Shown here piece after piece: positions 45,624 through 56,950 of a stretch of 64,000 bases of DNA. The stretch comes from Tolumonas lignilytica (lineage in GTDB: Bacteria; Pseudomonadota; Gammaproteobacteria; Enterobacterales; Aeromonadaceae). The stretch covers positions 1,872,001 through 1,936,000 of the forward strand of contig NZ_AZUK01000001.1 in assembly GCF_000527035.1 (NCBI RefSeq), read 5' to 3'. The notes beneath the pieces are model-generated. The model made no database searches. It saw only the letters and a list, made by a program, of their open reading frames with translations, and was not told the DNA's origin. The position numbers and the translations under genes are program-made. How positions within the stretch are numbered: position 1 is the stretch's first letter; every line of letters begins with the position of its first letter.

Positions 45624-45866
45624 ATGAGTCAGTCTGTACACGGCCATGATGTGATGCACATGATGCTGGAATTGGGCGGTCAATTTACTCGCGAAAGTCT
45701 GAAATCTGCCATTGAAACCCACTTCGGCGCGGAAACCCGTTTTCATACCTGCAGTGCCGAAGATATGACGGCTGAGCAGTTGATTGATTTTCTGCAAGCC
45801 AAGGGAAAATTTGTGGCCAGCGACAGCGGCTTTAATACCCGTGAAGAACATATCTGCCAGCATTAA
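45624..45866 (+). CDS. yecH: YecH family protein
   Basis: An 80-residue small cytoplasmic protein closely like E. coli YecH: SVHGHDVMHMMLE near the start, RFHTCSAEDMTAEQL in the middle, KGKFV and the final ICQH. The several His and Cys could bind metal, a role not proven. AGGAG six bases before the ATG at 45624 sets the start; a longer frame from 45597 has no ribosome site. Confidence 0.85.
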   Translation: MSQSVHGHDVMHMMLELGGQFTRESLKSAIETHFGAETRFHTCSAEDMTAEQLIDFLQAKGKFVASDSGFNTREEHICQH

Positions 45867-45873
45867 TTGATTT

Positions 45874-45897
45874 ACACCCTGAATGTTCAGGGTGTTT
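45874..45897. terminator. Hairpin between yecH and pagL-like gene
   Basis: ACACCCTGA (45874-45882) pairs with TCAGGGTGT (45887-45895), loop ATGT, with only short T-runs. It is placed to end both convergent genes. Confidence 0.6.
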
Positions 45898-45918
45898 CAT
45901 TGCTTACCGTTCGCAACA

Positions 45919-46461
45919 TCAGAAGCTAAAACGATAGTAGATATTATACGATTCGATCCCCGCATTATGGACGCCCAGCCCTGCGTTTGAGTAATGTAAC
46001 GCTTGTATTCCTATGACATGACGCTGGTAAACACGTACTCCGAGACCAAATCGATCTTCAAAATTCACACACGAACCGAGTTGCCGGTTTTCCACTTTGT
46101 TTCGGCTAAAAGCGGCAATACCAATCCCTGCCTCGATAAAAGGCCGTATTGCAAAGTCGGGTGTGGCGAATTCCCACACCAAAACGGGAGAGGCCGATAA
46201 GCTATGGGTATTCACCGTGTGTTTGCTTTCCCAGTAGGTATAGCCTGCAGCCCAATAACCACTTAACGCGCCCGCATCTGAATTTAACCAGCTTTGTTGC
46301 CAGGGAAATTGCAGGGCCGCGCGATAGGTCGTGGTGTTATTCGCGGAATGACCCAGTGCCAGAGAGAGGTCTGTGGCATGGCTCAGTTGGCTTAACAGTA
46401 AAAGACAGCCAGCTAATAATGGTTTAATGGTTTGGGATGGAGAGACAGAAGTGACCGACAT
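45919..46461 (-). CDS. PagL-like lipid A 3-O-deacylase
   Basis: A 180-residue outer-membrane protein with a signal peptide (hydrophobic LLAGCLLLLSQL, cleavage after SHA near residue 29) and the beta-barrel pattern of acyloxyacyl hydrolases. The catalytic region HYSNAGLGVHNAGIE near the C-terminus holds His and Ser in H.S and the Glu after NAG, and the chain ends in aromatic YYRFSF as outer-membrane proteins do. PagL removes an acyl chain from lipid A and alters immune recognition and permeability. AGGAGG six bases before the ATG supports the start. Confidence 0.85.
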   Translation of the reverse strand: MSVTSVSPSQTIKPLLAGCLLLLSQLSHATDLSLALGHSANNTTTYRAALQFPWQQSWLNSDAGALSGYWAAGYTYWESKHTVNTHSLSASPVLVWEFATPDFAIRPFIEAGIGIAAFSRNKVENRQLGSCVNFEDRFGLGVRVYQRHVIGIQALHYSNAGLGVHNAGIESYNIYYRFSF

Positions 46462-46642
46462 GATGCGCCTCCTGCGAAATGAAAAACCGGCGGATGCTAA
46501 TTTTTCGAACTGACTATTTTCAGTATAGTTTTTTTCCCGGCTGTTGTGGGTGACTGACGAACATCGCGTGCCCTGACCAGTTTTGCTAGACTAGTGCTGT
46601 TTTAACCATCATTTATTTTGCATTTCTTTTGGATCACAGCAT

Positions 46643-47230
46643 ATGAGCGTAATTACTGCGGCAGTCATGTTATTTCTGATCATGGATCCGGTCGGCAATT
46701 TGCCGATATTCCTGTCAATTCTTCGGCACTTACCGGCGGAACGCCGTCGTAAAGTCATGATCCGGGAATTGTTGATTTCACTCGCGGTCATGTTGCTTTT
46801 CCTGTTTAGTGGTCAGGAGTTGCTGAATCTGCTAAATCTAAAACAGGAAGCGGTCAGCATCGCCGGTGGCATCGTGTTGTTCCTGATTGCATTACGCATG
46901 ATTTTTCCTGGTGAAGGCGGAGTCACTGGATTGCCGGAAGGCGAGGAGCCTCTGATTGTCCCGATGGCGATCCCGATGATTGCAGGGCCGTCAATTCTGG
47001 CTGCATTGGTGCTGCTGTCACATCAGTATCCGGCACAGATGACCGACTGGGTTCTAGCACTGGCACTGGCCTGGGGTGCTTCGTCGATCATCCTGATGTT
47101 CTATGAACAAGTGCATAACTTGCTGGGTGAACGGGTTTTAACGGCGATGGAGCGTCTGATGGGGATGTTGCTGGTGATGATTTCAGTGCAGATGTTATTA
47201 GACGGTGCGGTGCAATATCTGCATCGGTGA
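46643..47230 (+). CDS. yhgN: MarC family membrane protein YhgN
   Basis: A 195-residue inner-membrane protein with about six helices. LIMDPVGNLPIFLSIL, RRRKVMIRELLISL, LFLIALRMIFPG and EEPLIVPMAIPMIAGPSILA match E. coli YhgN closely. The function of MarC proteins is not established; the old link to antibiotic resistance was not upheld. A strong terminator follows. Confidence 0.88.
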   Translation: MSVITAAVMLFLIMDPVGNLPIFLSILRHLPAERRRKVMIRELLISLAVMLLFLFSGQELLNLLNLKQEAVSIAGGIVLFLIALRMIFPGEGGVTGLPEGEEPLIVPMAIPMIAGPSILAALVLLSHQYPAQMTDWVLALALAWGASSIILMFYEQVHNLLGERVLTAMERLMGMLLVMISVQMLLDGAVQYLHR

Positions 47231-47247
47231 TGGCGACAGTTGTAAAT

Positions 47248-47273
47248 AAAAAGGAGGCCTAAGCCTCCTTTTT
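47248..47273. terminator. Bidirectional terminator yhgN / ppc
   Basis: Perfect 11-bp stem, AAAAAGGAGGC (47248-47258) with GCCTCCTTTTT (47263-47273), loop CTAA. It works for both convergent genes. Confidence 0.9.
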
Positions 47274-47292
47274 GATCGGTGAGTCACAGCGA

Positions 47293-49926
47293 CTAACCCG
47301 TGTTACGCATCCCGGCTGCAATCCCGGCGATGGTGACCATCAGGGCTTGATCAACCTGTGGATTGACTTCATCTGGTGTGGCGCGAGAACGGTGTAACAG
47401 CTCTACCTGCAACACGTTCAATGGATCGGTGTACGGATTACGCAACTGGATGGATTCTTTGATCCAAGGTTGCTCGTCCAGCAATTCTCCTTTTTTCGGA
47501 CGCAGTTGCAAGACGACGTTGATGGAGTCCTGCAATTCCTGACGCAGGCGTTTGCCCAGCGGCCACAGATTTTCCGGTGCCAGACGCAGGTCGTAGTATT
47601 CTGCCAGCCACAGGTCGGCTTTCAGGAACACCATTTCCAGCATTTCCAGACGGGTATGGAAGAACGGCCACTGTTGATCCATGGCTTTCAGCACATCACC
47701 CTTGCCATCATCAATCACGGCTTGCAGTGCGACATGGGCGCCCAGCCATGATGGCAGCATCAGACGGTTCTGTGTCCAGGCAAAGATCCATGGAATGGCA
47801 CGCAGAGATTCTACACCACCGTTCGGTTTACGTTTTGACGGACGAGACCCGAGCGGCAATTTGCCTAATTCCATCTCTGGCGTTGCGGCACGGAAGTAAG
47901 GCACAAAATCAGGCTCATCACGCACGACGCTGCGATAATGCTGGCAAGAGATTTCTGACAGCTTATCCATGACGTCATACCATTCAGCCTTCGGTTTTGG
48001 CGGTGGTAACAGGTTGGCTTCTAAGACCGCACTGGTATACAGCTTGAAGTTGTGGATAGCAATTTCAGGCAGACCGAACTTGAAGCGGATCATCTCGCCC
48101 TGTTCTGTCACACGGAAACCGCCTTTTAGCGATCCCGGTGGCTGTGACAGAATCGCCTGATGAGCTGGTCCACCGCCACGACCGATGGTACCGCCACGGC
48201 CATGGAACAAGGTCAGTTTCAGATCTTCACGTTCTGCGATGGCAACCAAATCTTCCATTGCACGGTATTGAGCCCAACCAGCGGACATCATGCCGGCATC
48301 TTTCGCTGAGTCGGAATAACCGATCATCACATACTGCTGACCGCGAATGTAGTTGCGATACCACTCTACAGACAGCAAGCGGTTCAACACGGCCGCCGCA
48401 TTTTGCAAATCGTTCTGGGTTTCAAATAACGGCGCAATCGGCATATTGAATTTACAGCCGACTTCTTTCAGCAGCAATTGTACGGCTAAGACATCAGAAG
48501 GCTGACGCGCCATCGAAATGATGTAAATACCGAATGCATCCGGATCGGTTTGCGCGATCACGCGACAGGTTTCAATGACCTCATGCGATTCGGCACTCGG
48601 CTGCCAGTTTGCTGGCAGCAATGGACGGCGGGAGGCCAGTTCGCGCAACAGGAACTCCTGTTTCTCCGCTTCGCTCCATTGTGCGTAGTCGCCCAGTTCC
48701 AGATATTGTGTGAGTTCAGAGAATACCTGACCGTGACGTTCGCCATCCTGACGGATGTCCAGTTTCAACAGGTTGACGCCGAAACAAGCCAGCTTGCGCA
48801 GCACATCCAGCAACATGCCATCGGCAATGATGCTCATGCCACACGACTGCAGTGAGCGGTAGCACAGTTCCAGTGGTTCACGCAGTTGCTCGGTACGGGT
48901 GATCAGATCGCGGTTTTCCGTATACTGATTCTGTAATTTTGCGGTGACGGCCTGCTGGGTTTCACGCAACGCATCGCGCACGCCACGCAGGATCTCGCGA
49001 TAAGGTTCGCTGCATTCGCCAACCCGCTGACGCAGTTCATCACTGCAATCGGTCATGGACAGTTCAGAGACCAGTTCCTGAATATCGGTCAGGAACAGAT
49101 TGATAGCCACCCAGCGAGACAGCAGCAGCACTTCCTGTGTCACTTTCGCGGTAACGAACGGGTTACCGTCACGGTCGCCGCCCATCCAGGAGGCGATGCG
49201 GATCGGGTGTGCATGCAGTGGCAGACGGATACCAAAGCTTTCCTGTAAACGGTCATCCAATTTGCGCAAGAACAGCGGAATAGCAGGCCACAGGTTGTTT
49301 TCAATAACCGCAAAGCCCCATTTCGCCTCATCGACAGGTGTCGGACGCTGTTGACGAATTTCATTGGTATGCCATGACTGATTCACCAGTTGTTCAATGC
49401 GATGCAGGATAAATTTGCTTTCACGTGGTGTCAGATCCTGCAACTCCAGTTCTTCCAGACATTCATTTAACTGAACATGCTTGTGGATCAGGGTGCGGCG
49501 GGTAACTTCAGTAGGGTGTGCCGTCAGAACCAGTTCGATGTCCAGTTCACAAACGGTATCAATGATTTCCTGCTCGGACAGATTGGCATTTTTCAGTTTG
49601 TCGAACAGGCTATCCAGTGGATCTTGAGTGGTGTGCAGTTCACCTTGACGGGACATGGAGTGAAACTGTTCCGCCACGTTAGCCAGATTCAGGAATTGAC
49701 TGAATGCACGGGCGACAGGTAATAATTCGTCATCACTCAGGTTTTGCAACGTAGATATCAGTTTCTGTCTGTCATCTTCGTTACCCTGACGGGATGATTT
49801 TGCCAGTTGACGAATATTCTCAATCTTGTCGAGGAATTCCCCGCCAAGATGTTCCTTGATGGTCTTGCCCAGCAGTTGGCCAAGCATGCCAACATTACCG
49901 CGCAACGCCGCGTACATATCACTCAT
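47293..49926 (-). CDS. ppc: Phosphoenolpyruvate carboxylase
   Basis: An 877-residue cytoplasmic enzyme turning phosphoenolpyruvate and bicarbonate into oxaloacetate to refill the TCA cycle. VLTAHPTEV (catalytic His), [35 protein letters not shown] and the C-terminal AAGMRNTG are all in place, and length fits the bacterial family. Single-gene unit, convergent with yhgN. Confidence 0.97.
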   Translation of the reverse strand: MSDMYAALRGNVGMLGQLLGKTIKEHLGGEFLDKIENIRQLAKSSRQGNEDDRQKLISTLQNLSDDELLPVARAFSQFLNLANVAEQFHSMSRQGELHTTQDPLDSLFDKLKNANLSEQEIIDTVCELDIELVLTAHPTEVTRRTLIHKHVQLNECLEELELQDLTPRESKFILHRIEQLVNQSWHTNEIRQQRPTPVDEAKWGFAVIENNLWPAIPLFLRKLDDRLQESFGIRLPLHAHPIRIASWMGGDRDGNPFVTAKVTQEVLLLSRWVAINLFLTDIQELVSELSMTDCSDELRQRVGECSEPYREILRGVRDALRETQQAVTAKLQNQYTENRDLITRTEQLREPLELCYRSLQSCGMSIIADGMLLDVLRKLACFGVNLLKLDIRQDGERHGQVFSELTQYLELGDYAQWSEAEKQEFLLRELASRRPLLPANWQPSAESHEVIETCRVIAQTDPDAFGIYIISMARQPSDVLAVQLLLKEVGCKFNMPIAPLFETQNDLQNAAAVLNRLLSVEWYRNYIRGQQYVMIGYSDSAKDAGMMSAGWAQYRAMEDLVAIAEREDLKLTLFHGRGGTIGRGGGPAHQAILSQPPGSLKGGFRVTEQGEMIRFKFGLPEIAIHNFKLYTSAVLEANLLPPPKPKAEWYDVMDKLSEISCQHYRSVVRDEPDFVPYFRAATPEMELGKLPLGSRPSKRKPNGGVESLRAIPWIFAWTQNRLMLPSWLGAHVALQAVIDDGKGDVLKAMDQQWPFFHTRLEMLEMVFLKADLWLAEYYDLRLAPENLWPLGKRLRQELQDSINVVLQLRPKKGELLDEQPWIKESIQLRNPYTDPLNVLQVELLHRSRATPDEVNPQVDQALMVTIAGIAAGMRNTG

Positions 49927-50055
49927 TTATGTCGTCCTTCCTTTTAATGGCAGGGCATACAGCCTTTGCCCCGCAAACAATCCAAATTATCAGTATTCTT
50001 ATAGGCAGATCAAATAGTGAACGCCATAAAAATGCAAAAAAATGCACCATGTTGG

Positions 50056-51201
50056 TTACAAACAGAAACGTTGCACCAAATGGCGGAGTAATTCAGTCGT
50101 GGGTTTCACAAACGACAGGTCAAGATACTCATCTGGTTGGTGAGCCTGGGTAATGTAGCCGGGGCCCATCACAATCGTTTCACAGCCAAGCTGCTGGATA
50201 AACGGTGCTTCAGTACAGTAGTTGACGACTTCCGCTTTATTTCCACTGAGTTGTTCCGCTTCTTTCACAAAAATGGAATTTTCGTCGCAGCCATAGGGGG
50301 GAACCGGCTCATGCAGATGTTCCAGACTGATTGCGCCCGGATATTCCGCTTCAACCGGTGCCAGATGGCGTTTCAGTTCGGCAATCAGGTCTTCCGGCAT
50401 TACGCCGGGAATGGGGCGAAAATCAATACAGAGTTCACAACCACCACAAATACGGTTGGCACTGTCACCGCCATGAATGCTGCCCAGATTCAGGGTCGGG
50501 TAGGGCACATCAAAATGGGCATTATGATATTTTTGCTTTAATTCCTGCTGCAACGCCAGTACATGAGTCAGCACTTTATGCATGATTTCGATCGCATTGA
50601 CCCCATTGGCAGGGTTGGAAGAGTGTCCACTCTTGCCGGTCACGCGGATCGATTCGGACATATGTCCTTTATGCATAAACACGGGAACCAGACCGGTGGG
50701 TTCGCCAATCACGGCATAGTCCGGGCGAATCGGATGTGCATCGGCAATGGCTTTGGCGCCGGCCATGCTGGTTTCTTCATCCGCAGTAGCCAGAATACGC
50801 AGCGGTTTCTTCAACTGGGCCAAATCGATGTCTTTAAGTGCTTCGACAATAAAGACAAAGAAACCTTTCATATCGATGGTGCCAAGGCCATAAAGGCGAT
50901 CGCCATCCTGCGTCAGTTGGAATGGGTCTTTCTGCCAGCGTCCTGCATCAAACGGGACGGTATCAGTATGGCCTGCAAGGAGTAATCCGCCATCACCACT
51001 ACCTATGGTGGCGATCAAATTGAATTTTCCGGTCGTGCCGGGCACCGTGGTGATATCAATCTGCATGCCTAATGCTTCAAACCAGGAGGCGAGTAGTTCA
51101 ATGACCCCTTGATTACTCTGATCCCAGGCAGGATCTGTGCTGCTGATGGATGGCTGCGCGATAATATCGCGGTACATCTGAAAAAAATCGAGATTACTCA
51201 T
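50056..51201 (-). CDS. argE: Acetylornithine deacetylase
   Basis: A 381-residue M20 metallopeptidase-like enzyme releasing ornithine from N-acetylornithine. [12 protein letters not shown] and [10 protein letters not shown] carry the first metal ligands and the catalytic Asp; [11 protein letters not shown] holds the catalytic Glu pair. GGAGG precedes the ATG. It is divergent from argCBFH across 245 bases with two ArgR boxes near its start, so both units are likely repressed by arginine. Confidence 0.94.
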   Translation of the reverse strand: MSNLDFFQMYRDIIAQPSISSTDPAWDQSNQGVIELLASWFEALGMQIDITTVPGTTGKFNLIATIGSGDGGLLLAGHTDTVPFDAGRWQKDPFQLTQDGDRLYGLGTIDMKGFFVFIVEALKDIDLAQLKKPLRILATADEETSMAGAKAIADAHPIRPDYAVIGEPTGLVPVFMHKGHMSESIRVTGKSGHSSNPANGVNAIEIMHKVLTHVLALQQELKQKYHNAHFDVPYPTLNLGSIHGGDSANRICGGCELCIDFRPIPGVMPEDLIAELKRHLAPVEAEYPGAISLEHLHEPVPPYGCDENSIFVKEAEQLSGNKAEVVNYCTEAPFIQQLGCETIVMGPGYITQAHQPDEYLDLSFVKPTTELLRHLVQRFCL

Positions 51202-51234
51202 GTTTCCTCCTTGCGCGGCACAGTTTAATTTGGT

Positions 51235-51273
51235 AAATAATAGAAATGCAATCGAAATGCATAAATATTAACT
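51235..51273. promoter_or_regulatory. Pair of ArgR boxes between argE and argC
   Basis: Two 18-base boxes, 51235-51252 and 51256-51273, have centres 21 bases apart, the spacing ArgR hexamers need. Box 2 (AATGCATAAATATTAACT) matches 8 of 10 half-site bases; box 1 matches about 7 of 10. A TGAATTTTGA half-site lies near argC at about 51420. Confidence 0.65.
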
Positions 51274-51446
51274 TCTGAAGGCGATTTAGCACGACTTCAG
51301 TCACGGGGCATCCACTATGTTCATGCAGCAAAATTTTATCGAACGACGATATATTTCTGTTTGAATCTGCCACACTATGTGCCGCAGAGGTCCGCATTTC
51401 ACTTCGTTACGAATTAATCTGAATTTTGAGATAAATGGAAAGCGCT

Positions 51447-52454
51447 ATGCTTAATGTCGTTATTATTGGTGCCAGTGGTTATGCCGGGGCTGAATTAGCC
51501 TTATTAGTACACAAACATCCTGAGCTTAACCTGAAAGGGCTCTATGTGTCTGCAGGCAGTCAGGATGCTAACAAACCTTTTTCTGCCTTGCATCCGCAGT
51601 GTCTGGGGCTGGTTGATCTGCCGGTCCAACCGTTGGATGACGCGGGCATGCAGGCAGCGAAAACCGGCACCGATCTGGTGTGTCTGGCGACTGCTCATGA
51701 AGTCAGTATGAATCTGGCTCCGCAATTCCTGGCAGCGGGTATTCCGGTTTTTGATCTGTCCGGGGCTTTCCGTGTACAGCAGGATGGTTTCTACGACAAA
51801 TATTACGGTTTTGCGCACGACCAGCCTGAATGGTTATCCAAAGCGGTTTATGGCTTGGCCGAGTGGAATGCCGAACAGATCAAACAGACGGATTTGATCG
51901 CAGTTGCAGGTTGCTACCCGACCGCTTCCCTGCTGGCCCTGAAACCACTGATGGCTGCGGGTCTCATCAAGGCCGATACCACGCCGATTATCAATGCCGT
52001 TTCTGGTGTTTCGGGCGCAGGCCGTAAAGCGGCTATCGGTACCAGCTTCTGCGAAGTCAGTCTGAATCCATACGGTGTCTTCAATCATCGTCATCAGCCT
52101 GAAATCAGTTATCACTTAGGTGGCAAGGTCGTATTCCAGCCACATCTGGGTAATTTTGTGCGCGGTATTCTGGCCACCATCTATGTGCAACTGGCTGATG
52201 GCGTCACCGAAGAACAGGTGAATGCTGCATACCAGCAGGTTTACAGCAATAGCCCGATTGTCCGCCTGAGCAAACAGTGGCCTTCGATCCGTGGTGTAGC
52301 GGGTACGCCGTTCTGTGATCTGCACTGGCAAATGCAGGATGGCTTGCTGATTGTCGGTTCTGCCATTGATAACCTGCTGAAAGGCGCCTCCTCTCAGGCG
52401 ATGCAATGTATCAACCTGCGTTTTGGTTTCGAACCAACGCTGGGTTTGCTGTAA
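51447..52454 (+). CDS. argC: N-acetyl-gamma-glutamyl-phosphate reductase
   Basis: A 335-residue NADPH enzyme for the third step of ornithine synthesis. It starts [15 protein letters not shown], then [22 protein letters not shown], the active Cys in VAGCYPTA, and GVSGAGRKA and HRHQPEI. The start at 51447 (MLNVV) matches E. coli ArgC (MLNTL) and is favoured over 51435. First gene of argCBFH; ArgR boxes lie upstream. Confidence 0.95.
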   Translation: MLNVVIIGASGYAGAELALLVHKHPELNLKGLYVSAGSQDANKPFSALHPQCLGLVDLPVQPLDDAGMQAAKTGTDLVCLATAHEVSMNLAPQFLAAGIPVFDLSGAFRVQQDGFYDKYYGFAHDQPEWLSKAVYGLAEWNAEQIKQTDLIAVAGCYPTASLLALKPLMAAGLIKADTTPIINAVSGVSGAGRKAAIGTSFCEVSLNPYGVFNHRHQPEISYHLGGKVVFQPHLGNFVRGILATIYVQLADGVTEEQVNAAYQQVYSNSPIVRLSKQWPSIRGVAGTPFCDLHWQMQDGLLIVGSAIDNLLKGASSQAMQCINLRFGFEPTLGLL

Positions 52455-52470
52455 GTTCAAGGACATCGTG

Positions 52471-53253
52471 ATGACACAACAAGTTCCGTTGATTATCAAA
52501 TTGGGTGGTGCGCTGCTGGAAACAGAAGGCGCGCTGACTGCATTTATTGGTGGCATTCAGAGCTTCCTGAAACAATTCCCGCGTCCGTTGGTGCTGGTGC
52601 ACGGCGGTGGTTGTCTGGTTGACGACCTGCTGAAAGCCTTGGGTAAAACCAGCACCAAGAAAAATGGTTTGCGGGTTACGCCGGCGGATCAGATCCCTTA
52701 TGTCGTCGGTGCACTGGCCGGGACAGCCAACAAGCAGATGATGGCCGAAGCGATCGCACAGGGTCTCAATCCAGTGGGTTTATCACTGGCAGATGGCGGA
52801 CTGTGTGAAGTGACTCAGCTTGATCCTGATCTGGGCAATGTGGGTGATTGCAAACCGAAAAACCCGGCGCTGCTGAAAGCATTGCTGGCACAAAATTTCC
52901 TTCCTGTGATCAGCTCCATCGGGATCACGGCACAAGGCGAGCTGATGAACGTTAATGCCGATCAGGCAGCGATTGCATTAGCAGAACTTTTAGATGCAGA
53001 TCTGCTGATGCTGTCAGATGTAGAAGGCATTCTAGATGCAAACAAACAGCTGATTGCAGAGCTGGATCCGGTTAAAACAGAACAATTGATTGCCGATGGC
53101 GTGATCACTGATGGGATGGCGGTCAAAGTAAAAGCGGCCTTGCAGGTCTCTGCTGCCATCCAAAAACCGATTGTCGTGGCGAGTTGGCGTGATCCTCAAC
53201 TGTTAGTCAAGCTTGCTAATGGTGAAGCGGCTGGTACTCGTCTTCAAGCTTAA
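52471..53253 (+). CDS. argB: Acetylglutamate kinase
   Basis: A 260-residue amino-acid kinase phosphorylating N-acetylglutamate. IIKLGGALLE near residue 8 (ATP site), LVHGGGCLVDDLLKA, and NVNADQAAIALAELL with LLMLSDVEGILD further on are the family marks. It lacks the N-terminal helix found in arginine-inhibited hexameric kinases, so it is probably the dimeric, non-inhibited type. The start at 52471 (MTQQVPL) follows AAGGA and lies 16 bases behind argC. Confidence 0.94.
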   Translation: MTQQVPLIIKLGGALLETEGALTAFIGGIQSFLKQFPRPLVLVHGGGCLVDDLLKALGKTSTKKNGLRVTPADQIPYVVGALAGTANKQMMAEAIAQGLNPVGLSLADGGLCEVTQLDPDLGNVGDCKPKNPALLKALLAQNFLPVISSIGITAQGELMNVNADQAAIALAELLDADLLMLSDVEGILDANKQLIAELDPVKTEQLIADGVITDGMAVKVKAALQVSAAIQKPIVVASWRDPQLLVKLANGEAAGTRLQA

Positions 53254-53280
53254 ATAAATGGATTATTAAGGAGCGCAGTG

Positions 53281-54192
53281 ATGCGTCATCTGTTAGATAC
53301 CACGGAATTCAATAAAGATGAATTACATGCCCTGATCGCTTTGGGTCGGGAAATGAAAGCCACGCCGGAAGCATTCCGCAGCGGATTGGCAGGCAAAAAC
53401 ATCGTGACGCTGTTTGAAAAACAGTCTTTGCGGACCCGGGTAACGTTCGATATCGGGATCAACCGTCTCGGTGGTCATGCTGTCTATCTGGACCAACAGA
53501 ATGGCGCAATGGGGCAGCGTGAATCGGTCAAAGATTTTGCGGCCAACCTGTCCCGCTGGTGTGACGGTATTGTGGCTCGTGTCTATGACCACAAGACACT
53601 GATTGGCTTACGTGAAAATGCGACCGTCCCCGTCGTGAACTCACTGTGTAACCTTTATCATCCCTGCCAGGCGTTGGCCGATTTCATGACCATTGCCGAA
53701 AATTACGATGATCTGAGCAAGGTAAAACTGGCTTATTTGGGTGAAGGCAACAACGTGTCTCATTCATTGCTGATCACTGGTGCCATTCTGGGCACTGATG
53801 TTACGATCGTTTCACCGAAAGGATCGGGTCCGGATGCGCAGATTTTCAACCTGGCTGCCGAATTGGCGCGTAAATCAGGTGCCAAACTGAGCGTCACTGA
53901 TAACTGTGATGACATTCGTGGCTTTGATGTGGCTTACACTGATACTTGGGTTTCAATGGGTGATACGACCCCGATGGAAGCCGTTATCGACAAATACATG
54001 CCGTATCAGATCAATCAGGCACTACTGGATAACACCGGTATTCGTCATGTGCTGCACTGCCAGCCAGCACACCGTGAACTGGAAATTACCTCCGAAGTGA
54101 TGGACGGCCCGGCATCACTGATTATGGATGAAGCCGAAAACCGTATGCATATCCAGAATGCCATTCTGTACACACTGATCAATCAGGCATAA
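53281..54192 (+). CDS. argF: Ornithine carbamoyltransferase
   Basis: A 303-residue enzyme joining ornithine and carbamoyl phosphate to citrulline. The carbamoyl phosphate loop reads SLRTR (not the E. coli STRTR), then LYHPCQALADF (HPxQ motif), and SMGD for the ornithine side. The C-terminal signature reads HCQPAHR where most enzymes have HCLP; the codon is CAG at 54061-54063. AAGGAG seven bases before the ATG at 53281 sets the start; a GTG one codon earlier is less likely. Third gene of argCBFH. Confidence 0.92.
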   Translation: MRHLLDTTEFNKDELHALIALGREMKATPEAFRSGLAGKNIVTLFEKQSLRTRVTFDIGINRLGGHAVYLDQQNGAMGQRESVKDFAANLSRWCDGIVARVYDHKTLIGLRENATVPVVNSLCNLYHPCQALADFMTIAENYDDLSKVKLAYLGEGNNVSHSLLITGAILGTDVTIVSPKGSGPDAQIFNLAAELARKSGAKLSVTDNCDDIRGFDVAYTDTWVSMGDTTPMEAVIDKYMPYQINQALLDNTGIRHVLHCQPAHRELEITSEVMDGPASLIMDEAENRMHIQNAILYTLINQA

Positions 54193-54283
54193 TTCAGTGG
54201 GGAGTCACTAAAAGTGGCTCCTCTTCTGTGAAGTGCCTCGCTACACTAAGCAGCATTGCAAGCATTTAAGAAAGGAACCTGTC

Positions 54284-55669
54284 ATGGCTTTATGGGGTGG
54301 ACGTTTCAGCCAGGCGGCTGATACCCGATTCAAACAATTCAACGACTCTCTGCGTTTTGATTATCGTCTGGCAGAGCAGGATATCGTCGGCTCCATTGGC
54401 TGGTCAAAAGCACTGGTCAGCGTGGGTGTACTGACAGGCGATGAACAGGCGAAACTGGAAGCTGCACTGCTGGCACTGAAAGCGGAAGTCGAAGCTGATC
54501 CCGAGCAAATCCTGCAATCGGATGCTGAAGACATCCACTCATGGGTCGAAGGTAAATTGATTGAGCGGGTTGGCGATCTGGGTAAGAAATTACATACCGG
54601 CCGCAGTCGTAACGATCAGGTCGCCACCGATCTGAAACTGTGGTGCAAGCAGCAGGGCGCAATTTTGCTGAGTAGCATTCATGGCCTGCAAACCAAGCTG
54701 GTTGCAACGGCACGTCAGTATCAGACGACGACCTTACCAGGTTATACCCACCTGCAACGCGCGCAACCAGTCACTTTTTCGCATTGGGCGCTGGCGTATG
54801 TGGAAATGCTGGATCGGGATTACACCCGTTTACAGGATGCGTTGAAGCGCCTGAATACCAGCCCGCTGGGTTCCGGTGCCTTGGCGGGAACAGCCTATCC
54901 AATCGACCGTCAGGTATTGGCACTGGATCTGGGTTTTGAGCGTGCCACCCGTAACAGTCTGGATTCCGTGTCGGATCGTGATCACGCCATTGAGCTGATG
55001 AGCACCGCTGCACTGTCCATGATCCATCTGTCCCGTTTTGCAGAAGATCTGATCTTTTACGCATCGGGTGAAGCCGGGTTCATTGAATTGTCCGATAAGG
55101 TGACGTCGGGGTCTTCCCTGATGCCGCAAAAGAAAAACCCGGATGCCCTAGAGCTGATCCGCGGTAAAACCGGTCGTGTGGCAGGTGCTTTGAACGGTAT
55201 GCTGATGACGCTGAAAGCCCTGCCACTGGCCTACAACAAAGACATGCAGGAAGATAAAGAAGGGTTGTTTGACGCACTCGATACTTGGCACGATTGTCTG
55301 GATATGGCGCAATTGGTACTGGAAGATCTGAAAGTCAACGAACCGGTTACCAAAGCTGCCGCAATGGGTGGCTATTCTAATGCCACTGAACTGGCTGACT
55401 ATCTGGTCGCAAAAGGCATTCCGTTCCGCGAAGCCCACCACATCGTCGGTGAAGCGGTGGTTTATGCCATCGGGCAGCAAAAACCACTGGAAGATCTGAG
55501 CATTGCGGAATTCCAGCAGTTCAATGTGGTGATTGCCGATGATGTCTATCCGATTCTATCTCTGGAATCGACACTGGCTAAACGGCAGGCGCTGGGTGGT
55601 GTTTGTGCCGAACAGATCGCCTTTGCCCTACAGCAGGCCGAACAACATCTGGCTAGCCGTTCACTGTAA
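54284..55669 (+). CDS. argH: Argininosuccinate lyase
   Basis: A 461-residue fumarase-superfamily enzyme splitting argininosuccinate into arginine and fumarate. It has WGGRFSQ at the start, [28 protein letters not shown] and the signature [12 protein letters not shown]. There is no C-terminal acetyltransferase domain, so it is not the ArgHA fusion of vibrios. AAGGAA six bases before the ATG at 54284 sets the start. argG is missing between argF and argH. Confidence 0.95.
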   Translation: MALWGGRFSQAADTRFKQFNDSLRFDYRLAEQDIVGSIGWSKALVSVGVLTGDEQAKLEAALLALKAEVEADPEQILQSDAEDIHSWVEGKLIERVGDLGKKLHTGRSRNDQVATDLKLWCKQQGAILLSSIHGLQTKLVATARQYQTTTLPGYTHLQRAQPVTFSHWALAYVEMLDRDYTRLQDALKRLNTSPLGSGALAGTAYPIDRQVLALDLGFERATRNSLDSVSDRDHAIELMSTAALSMIHLSRFAEDLIFYASGEAGFIELSDKVTSGSSLMPQKKNPDALELIRGKTGRVAGALNGMLMTLKALPLAYNKDMQEDKEGLFDALDTWHDCLDMAQLVLEDLKVNEPVTKAAAMGGYSNATELADYLVAKGIPFREAHHIVGEAVVYAIGQQKPLEDLSIAEFQQFNVVIADDVYPILSLESTLAKRQALGGVCAEQIAFALQQAEQHLASRSL

Positions 55670-55694
55670 CGAAGAAAAGCGTAATTTCCCCGAT

Positions 55695-55722
55695 AAAAAA
55701 GAGAGCAGCAGCTCTCTTTTTT
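55695..55722 (+). terminator. Terminator of argCBFH
   Basis: Perfect 12-bp stem, AAAAAAGAGAGC (55695-55706) with GCTCTCTTTTTT (55711-55722), loop AGCA, ending in T. Confidence 0.9.
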
Positions 55723-55759
55723 ATTTGGCAGGATCTGCACATAAAAACAACAACACAAC

Positions 55760-55787
55760 TTGCACTCCGGTGTCAGATCCGTATAAT
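55760..55787 (+). promoter_or_regulatory. S10 operon promoter
   Basis: TTGCAC (55760-55765) and a perfect TATAAT (55782-55787) are 16 bases apart, about 175 bases before rpsJ. Confidence 0.85.
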
Positions 55788-55793
55788 ACGTCG

Positions 55794-56272
<479 letters not shown>

Positions 56273-56294
56273 TTCGGAAAGAGGTTGATAGACA

Positions 56295-56933
56295 ATGACT
56301 CTCGGTCTTGTAGGTCGCAAACTGGGCATGACTCGCGTCTTCACTGAAGACGGTGTATCTATTCCAGTGACTGTTATTGAAGTAGAAGCCAACCGTGTTA
56401 CCCAGCTGAAAACTCTGGAAACTGACGGTTACACCGCTGTTCAAGTAACTACCGGTGTTAAAAAGGCAAGCCGCCTGACTAAAGCTGAAGCTGGCCATTT
56501 CGCCAAAGCTGAAGTAGAAGCAGGTCGCGGTCTGTGGGAATTCCGTCTGAACGACGGCGAAGGCGCTGACCTGAAAGTTGGCTCTGAGCTGAAAGTAGAC
56601 ATTTTCGCTGACGTTAAAAAAGCAGACGTTACCGGTATCTCTAAAGGTAAAGGCTTTGCTGGTACTGTTAAGCGCTGGAACTTCCGCACCCAAGACATGA
56701 CCCATGGTAACTCCCGTTCACATCGTGTACCGGGTTCTATCGGTCAGAACCAGTCTCCGGGTAAAGTGTTCAAAGGCAAGAAAATGGCTGGCCACATGGG
56801 TAACGAACGTGTAACCGTTCAGAGCCTGGATATCGTGCGCGTTGATGTTGAACGTAACCTGCTGCTCATCAAAGGTGCAGTTCCAGGTGCGACCAACGGC
56901 GACGTAATCGTCAAGCCTGCCGTTAAAGCGTAA
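56295..56933 (+). CDS. rplC: 50S ribosomal protein L3
   Basis: 212 residues, three longer than E. coli L3. It begins [11 protein letters not shown], and the [20 protein letters not shown] stretch holds the Gln methylated by PrmB in E. coli. An early assembly protein near the peptidyl transferase centre. Confidence 0.97.
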   Translation: MTLGLVGRKLGMTRVFTEDGVSIPVTVIEVEANRVTQLKTLETDGYTAVQVTTGVKKASRLTKAEAGHFAKAEVEAGRGLWEFRLNDGEGADLKVGSELKVDIFADVKKADVTGISKGKGFAGTVKRWNFRTQDMTHGNSRSHRVPGSIGQNQSPGKVFKGKKMAGHMGNERVTVQSLDIVRVDVERNLLLIKGAVPGATNGDVIVKPAVKA

Positions 56934-56950
56934 CGTCTGAGGAGATAGTA

